Positions 1 to 7,725 of a stretch of 57,086 nt of DNA are shown here, piece by piece; positions within the stretch are counted from its first letter, which is position 1; every line of letters starts with the position of its first letter. Source of the DNA: an uncultured Burkholderiales bacterium (GTDB lineage Bacteria; Pseudomonadota; Gammaproteobacteria; Burkholderiales; Burkholderiaceae_C); contig CALMQI010000017.1 of the NCBI GenBank assembly GCA_937871935.1, positions 1 through 57,086 of the forward strand, given 5' to 3'. The notes under the pieces are model-generated. The model was not told the origin of the DNA. It ran no database searches and saw nothing but the letters and a program-made list of their open reading frames with translations. A program made the translations under genes and the position numbers.

Positions 1-63
1 TGCTTCAGCGATCTGGGCGAGGGGCATCTTGGTGGCACCAAACACTTCACTCCCCGAAGGCGA

Positions 64-230
64 CTAGTCGGCACAGTCCTCGGCCTCTTGGAAATTGGTC
101 GCGTCGCTGATGCAGCTTTCAAGGCTCTCGTACTCTCGTAGCAACTCGTCGTATTTGTCCACAAGATCATCATGCTCCCGCGTCACGCTCTCGCACGATG
201 TCTGGAGACGGTTGCATTCATCGACGACAT
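64..230 (-). pseudogene. C-terminal fragment of an unknown acidic, coiled-coil-like protein
   Basis: The last roughly 53 codons before the minus-strand stop at 64-66 encode a hydrophilic, Glu/Asp-rich and Cys-containing peptide that looks like genuine protein. It includes runs such as REHDDLVDKYDELLREYE and ends EDCAD. The heptad-like spacing of Leu and Tyr suggests a coiled coil. Upstream of about position 230 the frame stops looking like this protein, because a plus-strand gene fragment begins. No family was recognised. It is an isolated tail, one of four unrelated pieces in the first 740 bases. The upstream boundary is approximate. Confidence 0.4.
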
Positions 231-2118
231 CATCCGCGTGCTGGAGCAGAGCGGCGCCAACCCGCGCCTGTGGGTCGTGAACCAGGACAACGATTCGGTG
301 TCGGTGTTCGATGCGGTCACGCGCGCCAAGCTGGCCGAGATCGCCGTCGGCGTTGCACCGCGCACGGTGGCCGTCGCGCCGAACGGCATGATCTGGGTCG
401 CCAACAAACAAAGCGCCACGATCAGCGTGATCGACCCGGCCGCGCTGGCGATCAACCGCACGATCGGCTTGCCGCGCGTTTCGCAGCCGTTCGGCCGGCG
501 CGTCATTCGCGACGTCCTGAGCGAACGTGTCGGGAACGAGATTGAACGTGAGGATGTTGGACAGCGACGCATTCCCCCCGGTATCGGTGGCCCTGACTTG
601 GGCCGTCGTGGTGGTTGCGGACGATGTGCCGCCGAGCGCAATGGCGGACAGATCAAACGGGAACGACACATCGTTGCTGACCACGACGCCGTTCACCAGT
701 CTGTACGGCAGCACGCCCGTGCCTTGAGGCAGCGCATCGGCGCGACGATCTACTACGTCGAGCTGTACCCGCGCCAGCTGGCCGAGCAAGACGGCGGAAC
801 ACCGGTGCTTGCGCTGATGCCCTTGGCCGGCGATGTCGATGTCGTGCTGGCGTCCGAGCTGATGGAAGCCGGCCGTGCGGTGCAACGGGGCCTCGTGACC
901 CCCGATCGCACGACGCTGGTGGCATCGACGCACCGCGTCTACGCGATCTCCGAGAAGAGCGCGATGGGCGACGGCCGTGTCGATGACGCTCAACTGCTCA
1001 AGCACGCCGCAGCGGCGGCCAAGCATTTCGTCCGTTTCGACATGGCGGCGGCCGCCGAGGCGTCGGGCAGCGTGATCAGCGCGGTGCTGTTCGGGGCCCT
1101 GGCCGGCACCGGCGTGCTGCCGTTCAGCCGCGCGCAGTTCGAAGCGACCATCGAGCGTGGCGGTGTGGGTGTCAAGCCGAGCCTGAAAGCCTTCGATGCA
1201 GCCTTCGCCCGTGCACTCAATGCGGCGCCCGATGCCACACCCGGTGCGACCGGCGGCGCACCAACCGTCGCGAATCCGGTACCGACGCCGCGCGATCCGG
1301 TGGTCCGTTCCCTGGTCGCCCGCGTGCACGACAGGTTTCCCGCCGAAGCACACGCGATGTTGACCGAAGGCGTGCGCCGCACGATCGACTTCCAGGACCC
1401 GGCCTACGCCGACCTCTATCTCGACCGCATGGCAGGCCTGTGCGCCACGGCGGCCGGCGGCGACATCAAGCTCGTCAACGAGACCGCGCGCCACCTGGCG
1501 CTGTGGATGAGCTACGAAGACACGGTGCGCGTCGCGCAGCTGAAGACTCGTGCCTCGCGCTTCGAACGGGTGCGCGGCGAAGTGCGCGCCAAGGACGACC
1601 AGGTGCTGGCCATCAACGAGTACATGCACCCGCGGCTGCAGGAAGTCTGCGAGACGCTGCCGGCGCGGCTTGGCCGCTGGCTGCTCGCATCCGGCTGGCC
1701 GCGGCGGCTCGTCGAGCGCTTCACGCAGCGCGGGCGCGTGGTCACCACGAGTTCGCTGCGCGGCTTCCTGCTGCTCTACGCGGTGGCGGGCATGAAGCGC
1801 TGGCGGCGCGCGACGCTGCGCTTCGGGCAGGAGAACGCGCTCATCGAACAGTGGCTGCGTCTGATCACAAGCACGGCCGCGACGAACCCGCAGCTGGCGA
1901 TTGAAGTGGCGCAATGCCAGCGGCTGGTCAAGGGCTACAGCGACACCCATGAACGCGGGCTGCGCAACTACGAGACCCTGGTGGCCGTGGTGGACAAGAC
2001 GCACAGGGCAGGCGCCACGCTGCCGCCAGCGACTCTGCGCGAGCTGCGGGACGCCGCGCTGGCCGACGAACGGGGCGACAAGCTGCATGCCTTGCTGAAG
2101 CGACACGCCCTGGCCTGA
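172..2118 (+). CDS. iorB: Composite open frame ending in 5'-truncated indolepyruvate oxidoreductase beta subunit (IorB)
   Basis: From about 733 this frame encodes the IorB family, the subunit of indolepyruvate:ferredoxin oxidoreductase, which decarboxylates aryl-pyruvates to aryl-acetyl-CoA. Visible are GATIYYVEL, the GDVDVVLASELMEAGRA stretch and SVISAVLFGALAGTGVLPF of the POR gamma-type domain, then a C-terminal DUF6537-like region rich in Arg and Leu. The family normally has about 60 more N-terminal residues (the glycine-rich start) and an upstream iorA; both are missing. The frame happens to stay open through a YVTN fragment (238-495) and across an antisense Ig-like fragment (496-735), so an automatic caller would report one 648-residue protein. 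That protein is almost certainly not real. The PDR reductase gene follows after 13 bases. Confidence 0.7.
   Translation: MLPRHALARCLETVAFIDDIIRVLEQSGANPRLWVVNQDNDSVSVFDAVTRAKLAEIAVGVAPRTVAVAPNGMIWVANKQSATISVIDPAALAINRTIGLPRVSQPFGRRVIRDVLSERVGNEIEREDVGQRRIPPGIGGPDLGRRGGCGRCAAERNGGQIKRERHIVADHDAVHQSVRQHARALRQRIGATIYYVELYPRQLAEQDGGTPVLALMPLAGDVDVVLASELMEAGRAVQRGLVTPDRTTLVASTHRVYAISEKSAMGDGRVDDAQLLKHAAAAAKHFVRFDMAAAAEASGSVISAVLFGALAGTGVLPFSRAQFEATIERGGVGVKPSLKAFDAAFARALNAAPDATPGATGGAPTVANPVPTPRDPVVRSLVARVHDRFPAEAHAMLTEGVRRTIDFQDPAYADLYLDRMAGLCATAAGGDIKLVNETARHLALWMSYEDTVRVAQLKTRASRFERVRGEVRAKDDQVLAINEYMHPRLQEVCETLPARLGRWLLASGWPRRLVERFTQRGRVVTTSSLRGFLLLYAVAGMKRWRRATLRFGQENALIEQWLRLITSTAATNPQLAIEVAQCQRLVKGYSDTHERGLRNYETLVAVVDKTHRAGATLPPATLRELRDAALADERGDKLHALLKRHALA
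238..495 (+). pseudogene. YVTN beta-propeller repeat fragment
   Basis: About 86 residues read as two blades of a YVTN-type beta-propeller: RLWVVNQDNDSVSVFD followed by IAVGVAPRTVAVAPNG, then MIWVANKQSATISVIDP. The repeat signature (VxNxxxxSVSVID, PxxVAVxPDG) is clear. Both ends are cut. The 5' side abuts the minus-strand coiled-coil tail near 230-240, and the 3' side runs into an antisense Ig-like fragment near 495. Such proteins are usually secreted or surface-bound. There is no functional link to the neighbouring oxidoreductase genes. Confidence 0.6.
496..735 (-). pseudogene. Ig-like domain fragment of a surface or secreted protein
   Basis: On the minus strand about 75 residues resemble a bacterial Ig-like or cadherin-type domain: VVVSNDVSFPFDLSAIAL, then TTAQVRATDTGGNASLSN and ILTFNLVPDTF. 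The Thr/Ser/Asn-rich beta-strand pattern and the phrase RATDTGGN are typical of repeated extracellular domains. The fragment is flanked by plus-strand coding pieces on both sides, with its upstream edge at the start of the IorB-like sequence (codons Gln-Arg at 730-735). It has no start or stop of its own. Confidence 0.5.
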
Positions 2119-2131
2119 GGCGAAGACAAGC

Positions 2132-3124
2132 ATGTCCAACACCCTTCCCACGTTGACACTGCGCGTCGCCGAGGCGCGCCTGCTCAACCCGTTGATCCGT
2201 CAGTTCCGGCTGCGCGCCGTCGACGGCTCGGCCTTGCCCGGCTACACCGCTGGCGCGCACGTCCGCGTGCGAGTGCGCCTGCCCGGGGGCGCCGAAGACT
2301 GGCGCCACTACTCTCTGATCAACCCGTCGCCTGCACCGGGCGCCACCGACGCGCCGCACGAGTACGTGATCGCGGTGCGCCGCGAGGACCAGGGTCGTGG
2401 CGGTTCGCGCTGCATGCACGAGCAGGTGCAAGCCGGTGACCTGCTGGTGATCGACGCGCCGAAGAACGAGTTTGCGCTGCGCGAGCATGCCGGCTGCGCG
2501 GTGTTGATCGCCGGCGGCATCGGTGTCACGCCGCTGGTCAGCATGGCGGCGCAACGTGTGCGCGAGGGGGCCGCCGTGCGTATGCACTACGCGGGCCGCA
2601 CACGCGAACTGCTGGCCTTCGTGCCCGAGCTTGAACAGTTGCTGGGCGACGCGCTGTCGGTGCATGCAGACGCCGAGGCGGGCGGGCCGCTGGACCTTGG
2701 CGCGCTGCTCGACCGCTGCGGTGCCGACGACCAGCTCTACGTCTGCGGCCCGAAACTCATGCTCGACGCGGTACTGGCGTTGACACAGGCACGCGGCTGG
2801 ACCCACGACCGGGTGCACTTCGAGCTCTTCACCACGCCCACCGCCGAGGCCGGCGACCGCGCGTTCGAGCTCGTGCTGGCGCAAAGCGGGCGAACGCTCA
2901 CGGTGCCGGCAGGCACGACGATCCTCGACTGCCTGATCGAAAACGGATGCGATCCGATGTTCGACTGCAAGCGCGGCGAATGCGGCGTGTGTTCGACGCC
3001 GGTGATCGAGGGCGACATCGACCACCGCGACTACTTCCTCAGCCAGGACGAAAAGGCCTCCGGCAAGGTGATGCAGATCTGCATCTCGCGTGCACGCGGC
3101 CCGCGCCTGGTGCTGGATATCTAG
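2132..3124 (+). CDS. PDR/VanB-type oxidoreductase, electron-transfer component of Rieske oxygenase
   Basis: A 330-residue class IA-type reductase that passes electrons from NAD(P)H through a flavin and a [2Fe-2S] centre to a Rieske oxygenase. Order of domains: flavin-binding barrel with RHYSL (residues 58-62), nucleotide-binding fold with AGGIGVTP (127-134) and YVCGP (203-207), and a C-terminal plant-type ferredoxin domain with Cys279, Cys284, Cys287 and Cys317 (CKRGECGVC plus a distal Cys). Length and order match phthalate dioxygenase reductase and vanillate demethylase reductase. It is the only reductase in the operon, so it probably serves both downstream oxygenases. The oxygenase alpha gene starts 6 bases after its stop. 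Confidence 0.93.
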   Translation: MSNTLPTLTLRVAEARLLNPLIRQFRLRAVDGSALPGYTAGAHVRVRVRLPGGAEDWRHYSLINPSPAPGATDAPHEYVIAVRREDQGRGGSRCMHEQVQAGDLLVIDAPKNEFALREHAGCAVLIAGGIGVTPLVSMAAQRVREGAAVRMHYAGRTRELLAFVPELEQLLGDALSVHADAEAGGPLDLGALLDRCGADDQLYVCGPKLMLDAVLALTQARGWTHDRVHFELFTTPTAEAGDRAFELVLAQSGRTLTVPAGTTILDCLIENGCDPMFDCKRGECGVCSTPVIEGDIDHRDYFLSQDEKASGKVMQICISRARGPRLVLDI

Positions 3125-3130
3125 GAGACC

Positions 3131-4468
3131 GTGTTGAGCACGCCCCACACCGCGCACCAAGGGTACCGAGGCAACCGCGACGCCGTGAGCGCGCTGATTC
3201 GGCCGGACCAGGTGCACCGCGACCTCTACCTGAGCGAGGAGCTGTTCGCGCTGGAGCAGGAGCACTTCTTCGCCAACACCTGGAACTACATTGGCCACGA
3301 CAGCCAGCTGCCCCATGCCGGCGACTACATCAGTGTCGACATCGCGGGGCAGCCGCTGATGGCGGTGCGCCAGAGCGACAGGTCGGTGCGGGTGATGATG
3401 AACCGCTGCGCGCACAAGGGCTCGCGGCTGGTGAACGCCGCGTGCGGCAACACCGGCAAGTTCTTCCGCTGCCCGTACCACGCATGGACCTACAAGACCG
3501 ATGGCTCCCTGCTCGCGATCCCACTGAAGAACGGCTACGAAGGAACCGAGTTCGCCCAGTGCGAGGCAAGCAAGGGGTTGACGCAGGTCAAGCATGTTCG
3601 GCTGTACCGCGGCTTCATCTTCGTGAAGCTGAACGACACCGGGCCTGACTTCGACGAGTATTTCGGTGACTCCTTGTCCTCGATCGACAACATGGCCGAC
3701 CGTTCGCCGGAAGGCGAACTCGAAATCGCCGGCGGCTGCCTGCGCTTCACGCACCAGTGCAACTGGAAGATGTTCATCGAGAACCTGAACGACACGATGC
3801 ACCCGATGGTGGCGCACGAGTCGTCGGCCGGCACGGCGAAGAAGATGTGGGCCGGCAAGCCGGCCGACGAACCCAAGCCGATGGCGATCGAGCAGTTCAT
3901 CCCTTTCATGTCGGAATACAAGTTCTTCGAGGACATGGGCGTGCGCGTGTTCGACGGCGGCCACAGCTTCTCGGGCGTGCACTACAGCATCCACAGCAAG
4001 TACACCGCCATTCCCGAGTACGACGCGGCCATGAAGGCCGGCTATGGCGAGGAGCGCGCGGCAGAGATCCTCGGCCTGGCGCGGCACAACACCGTCTACT
4101 ACCCGAACCTCACGATCAAGGGCGCGATCCAGGCCATCCGCGTCGTCAGGCCCATCGCCGTCGGCAAGACGATTGTCGAGAGCTGGACCTTCCGCCTGAA
4201 GGGCGCGCCGCCGCAATTGCTGGAGCGCACCTGCATGTACAGCCGCTTGATCAATTCGCCGTTCTCGGTTGTCGGACACGACGACCTGCAGGCCTACCGC
4301 GGCGCGCAGATCGGCCTGCGCGCCAGCGGCAACGAATGGGTCAGCCTGCACCGCAACTTCGACGCCGCCGAGATCGGCCTGAAGGAAGTGACCAGCACCG
4401 GCACGAGCGAGATCTCGATGCGCAACCAGTACCGCGCATGGCTCAGGTACATGCTGCTCACGATGTGA
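3131..4468 (+). CDS. Aromatic ring-hydroxylating dioxygenase alpha subunit (copy 1)
   Basis: A 445-residue large subunit of a Rieske non-heme iron oxygenase. The Rieske cluster ligands are Cys93-X-His95 and Cys114-X2-His117 (NRCAHKG, CPYHAW). The catalytic domain has the bridging Asp221 and iron ligands His224 and His229 in NDTMHPMVAHE. The start used is GTG at 3131; TTG at 3134 is the next possible start. Together with the following small subunit it forms an alpha/beta oxygenase like the benzoate, anthranilate and terephthalate types. It is strongly similar to the second alpha subunit at 10718. The substrate is not evident, but the CoA ligase and transporter nearby suggest an aromatic carboxylic acid. 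Confidence 0.94.
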   Translation: MLSTPHTAHQGYRGNRDAVSALIRPDQVHRDLYLSEELFALEQEHFFANTWNYIGHDSQLPHAGDYISVDIAGQPLMAVRQSDRSVRVMMNRCAHKGSRLVNAACGNTGKFFRCPYHAWTYKTDGSLLAIPLKNGYEGTEFAQCEASKGLTQVKHVRLYRGFIFVKLNDTGPDFDEYFGDSLSSIDNMADRSPEGELEIAGGCLRFTHQCNWKMFIENLNDTMHPMVAHESSAGTAKKMWAGKPADEPKPMAIEQFIPFMSEYKFFEDMGVRVFDGGHSFSGVHYSIHSKYTAIPEYDAAMKAGYGEERAAEILGLARHNTVYYPNLTIKGAIQAIRVVRPIAVGKTIVESWTFRLKGAPPQLLERTCMYSRLINSPFSVVGHDDLQAYRGAQIGLRASGNEWVSLHRNFDAAEIGLKEVTSTGTSEISMRNQYRAWLRYMLLTM

Positions 4469-4479
4469 GGCCGGAAACG

Positions 4480-4962
4480 ATGAACGCCATCACTGCCCAG
4501 GACCTGATCAACTTCGTCGTGCAAGAGGCGCGGCTGCTCGATGCCAAACGCTACGACGAGTGGAACGCGCTGTTCAGCGACGACGGCATCTACTGGGTGC
4601 CGCTCGCGCCTGACCAGCCGGACGGTGTTCAACACACCTCGCACATGTACGAGGACAAGCTGCTGCGCGACCTGCGGATCGAACGGCTCAAGAGCCCGCG
4701 CGCGTTCTCGCAGCAGCCGCCCAGCCGCTGCCACCACCTGCTGCAAACGCCGACGGTGGAGCAGTTCGAAGGCGACGCGGCCCGCTTTGTCGTGCGCAGC
4801 GAGTTCCACTACACCGAGTCCCAGGGCGACGAGCTACAGTTTTACGTGGGTACGGCGTTCCATCACCTCGCCGTGCGAGACGGTGCGCTGCGCATCACGC
4901 TCAAGCGCGTCAACCTCCTCAACTGCGACGCCGCACTGCCCGCGGTCCAGTTGTTCATCTGA
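4480..4962 (+). CDS. Aromatic ring-hydroxylating dioxygenase beta subunit (copy 1)
   Basis: A 160-residue small subunit with the NTF2-like cone fold of the ring_hydroxyl_B family. It begins with the typical helix (LINFVVQEARLLDAKRYDEW), has the conserved LFSDDGIYWVPL stretch, and ends in a family-typical tail, LKRVNLLNCDAALPAVQLF. It has no cofactor of its own and stabilises the alpha3beta3 hexamer. It follows the alpha gene by 11 bases and precedes the ligase gene by 11 bases, consistent with one transcript. A second beta subunit with the same layout lies at 12040. Confidence 0.92.
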   Translation: MNAITAQDLINFVVQEARLLDAKRYDEWNALFSDDGIYWVPLAPDQPDGVQHTSHMYEDKLLRDLRIERLKSPRAFSQQPPSRCHHLLQTPTVEQFEGDAARFVVRSEFHYTESQGDELQFYVGTAFHHLAVRDGALRITLKRVNLLNCDAALPAVQLFI

Positions 4963-4973
4963 GACACACTCCC

Positions 4974-6539
4974 ATGAGACCAGGCGCCGCGATGACGGCT
5001 TCGTTCGCGCCACAAGACCGCGTGGCGCCGACTCTGCTCGAGCGCCAGGCCGCTCGCTTCGGAGACCGTCACCTGCTCGTTGCCGGCGCCGTGCGCTGGA
5101 CCTACCGCGATGCGGTTCAGGCCGCGGCCGGCTACGGCGCCGCCTTGCTGGATGCTGGCATCCGCGCTGGAGACCGCGTCGCGTTGATGTGCTCCAACCG
5201 CGTCGAATTCATGCAGACTTTCCTCGGCTGCGCGTGGATCGGCGCCGTTGCCGTCCCCATCAACACGGCTTCGCGCGGTGCGCAACTGCGGCACATCCTC
5301 TGCAACTCCGGTGCACGTCTGCTGGTGGTCGAACCGGAGTTCCTAGACGCGGTGCGCGCACTCGACGCGGCCGAGCTCCCGTTGCGGCAGACCTGGCTCA
5401 TCGGCGACGAATTTCCGAAGCCCGGCACGCCGGCCGAGAAGGCCGCACTGCGGCCGGGTGACACCCTGGCGATCCTCTATACCTCGGGAACGACCGGGCT
5501 GTCCAAGGGCGTCTGTTGCCCCCATGCGCAGTACTACTGGTGGGGCGTGCACAGCAGCGAACTGATCGGCCTGCACGAAGGCGAGACCCTGCTGACGACC
5601 CTGCCGCTGTTCCACACGAATGCGCTGAATGCCTTCTTCCAGGCGCTGCTCACGGGCTCCACGCTCGTCGTCGAGAAGCGCTTTTCCGCGTCCGCGTTCT
5701 GGAACTCGCTGGTCGAGCACCGGGCCACGGTGACCTATCTGCTTGGTGCGATGGTGCCGATCCTGCTGTCCAAGGATCGAACCGCGAACGACAAGGCCCA
5801 TGGCGCGCGCATCGCGCTGGCCCCGGGGGTACCGCCACAGTTCCACGCCGAGTTCCACGAGCGCTTCGGGATGCATCTGCTCGAAGGTTATGGTTCCACC
5901 GAGACCAACTTCGTGATCGGCTGTGCTCTTGCCGAGCAGCGGCCCGGTACGATGGGCAAGGTGCGCGCCGGCTTCGAAGCCTATGTCGTCGATGACGAAG
6001 ACAACGAGGTCCCGCACGGCCAGCCGGGCGAACTCATCCTGCGAGCGAATGAGCCCTTCGCGTTCGCCACCGGCTACTTCGGCATGAACGACAAGACGGT
6101 CGAAGCCTGGCGCAACCTGTGGTTCCACACCGGCGACCGCGTCGTGCAGGATGATGATGGCTACTTCCGGTTCGTCGACCGGCTCAAGGACGCCATCCGC
6201 CGGCGCGGCGAGAACATCTCGTCGTACGAGGTCGAGCAGGTGCTGCTGAGCCATCCGCTGATCGAGACGGCCGCCGTCTTCCCGGTGAAGAGCGAAATGG
6301 CCGAAGACGAGGTGATGGCCGCGATCGTCTTGTGCGCCGGTGCCCAATTGGCCGAGACCGAGCTGATGCGTTTCTGCGAAACGCGGATGTCGTACTTTGC
6401 GGTGCCTCGGTACGTCGACTATGTCGACAAGCTTCCGGCCACCGAGAACGGCAAGGTCCAGAAGTTCAAGCTGCGCGAGCGCGGCATCACCCAGACCACC
6501 TGGGACCGCGAGGCCGCCGGCTACAAGCTGGCGCGCTGA
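4974..6539 (+). CDS. AMP-forming acyl-CoA synthetase/ligase
   Basis: A 521-residue member of the adenylate-forming ANL superfamily. It activates a carboxylate as acyl-adenylate and transfers it to coenzyme A. Motif A3 is YTSGTTGLSKGV near residues 169-180; A5 is EGYGSTET; the hinge region is RLKDAIRRRGENISSYEVE; the C-terminal catalytic Lys lies in TENGKVQK. The sequence resembles the crotonobetaine/carnitine-CoA ligase and long-chain ligase branch more than benzoate-CoA ligases. ATG 4974 or ATG 4992 could be the start. Its place between oxygenase and thiolase-like genes suggests CoA activation of the hydroxylated product or of its side chain. Confidence 0.92.
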   Translation: MRPGAAMTASFAPQDRVAPTLLERQAARFGDRHLLVAGAVRWTYRDAVQAAAGYGAALLDAGIRAGDRVALMCSNRVEFMQTFLGCAWIGAVAVPINTASRGAQLRHILCNSGARLLVVEPEFLDAVRALDAAELPLRQTWLIGDEFPKPGTPAEKAALRPGDTLAILYTSGTTGLSKGVCCPHAQYYWWGVHSSELIGLHEGETLLTTLPLFHTNALNAFFQALLTGSTLVVEKRFSASAFWNSLVEHRATVTYLLGAMVPILLSKDRTANDKAHGARIALAPGVPPQFHAEFHERFGMHLLEGYGSTETNFVIGCALAEQRPGTMGKVRAGFEAYVVDDEDNEVPHGQPGELILRANEPFAFATGYFGMNDKTVEAWRNLWFHTGDRVVQDDDGYFRFVDRLKDAIRRRGENISSYEVEQVLLSHPLIETAAVFPVKSEMAEDEVMAAIVLCAGAQLAETELMRFCETRMSYFAVPRYVDYVDKLPATENGKVQKFKLRERGITQTTWDREAAGYKLAR

Positions 6540-6549
6540 GCAAGAGGCC

Positions 6550-7725
6550 ATGACGATGAACCGACGCAAGGGCTACGAAGGGGTCGCGGTGGCGGTGCCC
6601 GTGACCGTGCCGTACGTGCGCCATTCGACGCGCAGCGCGCATTGGTTCATCGGCCAGGCGCTGCAGGCCTTGGTGAAGGCTTCGGGACTGGCGAAGGCGC
6701 AGATCGACGGCTTGACGGTCAGCAGCTTCTCGCTGGCGCCCGATACCGCGGTCGGCGTCACGCAGCACCTCGGGCTTTCGCCGCGTTGGCTCGACCACAT
6801 CCCGACCGGCGGCGCTTCGGGCGTGATGGCCCTGCGCCGTGCCGCACGTGCGGTGCAGGCGGGCGACGCCGATGTCGTGGCCTGCGTGGCGGCCGACACG
6901 AACCACGTCGACTCGTTCCGGCAGACGCTCGGCAGCTTCAGCAACTTCGCCCGCGATGCGACCTATCCCTACGGCTCGGGCGGGCCGAACTCGATCTTCG
7001 CGTTCATCACGTCGAACTACATGCGCCAGTTCGGCGCGACGCGCGAAGACTTCGGCCGCATCGCCGTGGACCAGCGGACGAATGCGCTGAAGAACCCGAA
7101 CGCGGTATTCAAGAAGCCGCTGAGCCTGGACGAGTACCTCGCCGCGCGGCCGATCGCCGACTCGATCCACCTGTTCGACTGCGTGATGCCGTGCGCAGGT
7201 GCCGAGGCCTTCCTGGTGATGAGCGAGGAGCGGGCGCGTGAACTCGGCCTGCCGCATGTGCTGGTGCGCGGCGCGATCGAACGGCACAACGCGTTTGCCG
7301 ACGATCCGGTGATGGCGCGTGGCGGCTGGCTCGTCGACCGCGCCGAGCTCTATGCGCAGGCCGGCGTGCAGCCGAAAGATATCGACTTCGTGCAGACCTA
7401 CGACGACTACCCGGTGATCGTGATGATGCAGTTCGAGGACCTGGGCTTCTGCGGCAAGGGCGAGGGCCCGGCGTTCGTGCGGGCGAACGGCATGACGCAC
7501 CTCGGCAGCTTTCCGAACAACACCAGCGGTGGGCAGTTGTCGGCCGGCCAGGCGGGTGCGGCGGGTGGTTTTCTCGGCATGACGGAGGCGATCCGCCAGC
7601 TCACCGACAGCGCCGGCGAGCGCGCCGCGTCCGATGCGAAGCTCGGCCTCGTGGCCGGCTTCGGCATGGTCACCTACGACCGCTGCTTGTGCACCGGTGC
7701 CGTGATCCTGGGGAGGTCGGCATGA
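6550..7725 (+). CDS. Thiolase-like protein lacking the canonical nucleophilic Cys (possible retro-aldolase subunit)
   Basis: A 391-residue thiolase-fold protein of the SCP2/acetyl-CoA acetyltransferase-like group. The N-terminal half holds the core GGASGVMALRRAARAVQ, and the C-terminal half holds NNTSGGQLSAGQAGAAGG and a terminal GMVTYDRCLCTGAVIL. At the nucleophile position canonical thiolases have C-A-S-G; here it reads G-A-S-G. The usual GHPxGATG histidine motif is replaced by GQAGAAG. A Claisen thiolase is therefore unlikely. The next gene begins with a DUF35 domain and overlaps this stop by 4 bases. Known SCP2-thiolase/DUF35 pairs such as Ltp2-ChsH2 are retro-aldolases that remove CoA-activated side chains. 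That role is inferred here. Confidence 0.87.
   Translation: MTMNRRKGYEGVAVAVPVTVPYVRHSTRSAHWFIGQALQALVKASGLAKAQIDGLTVSSFSLAPDTAVGVTQHLGLSPRWLDHIPTGGASGVMALRRAARAVQAGDADVVACVAADTNHVDSFRQTLGSFSNFARDATYPYGSGGPNSIFAFITSNYMRQFGATREDFGRIAVDQRTNALKNPNAVFKKPLSLDEYLAARPIADSIHLFDCVMPCAGAEAFLVMSEERARELGLPHVLVRGAIERHNAFADDPVMARGGWLVDRAELYAQAGVQPKDIDFVQTYDDYPVIVMMQFEDLGFCGKGEGPAFVRANGMTHLGSFPNNTSGGQLSAGQAGAAGGFLGMTEAIRQLTDSAGERAASDAKLGLVAGFGMVTYDRCLCTGAVILGRSA

Noticed and set aside
64..2187. A 707-codon minus-strand frame over the left edge
   Set aside because: Only two short parts (64-230 and 496-735) look like protein; the rest is antisense to IorB.
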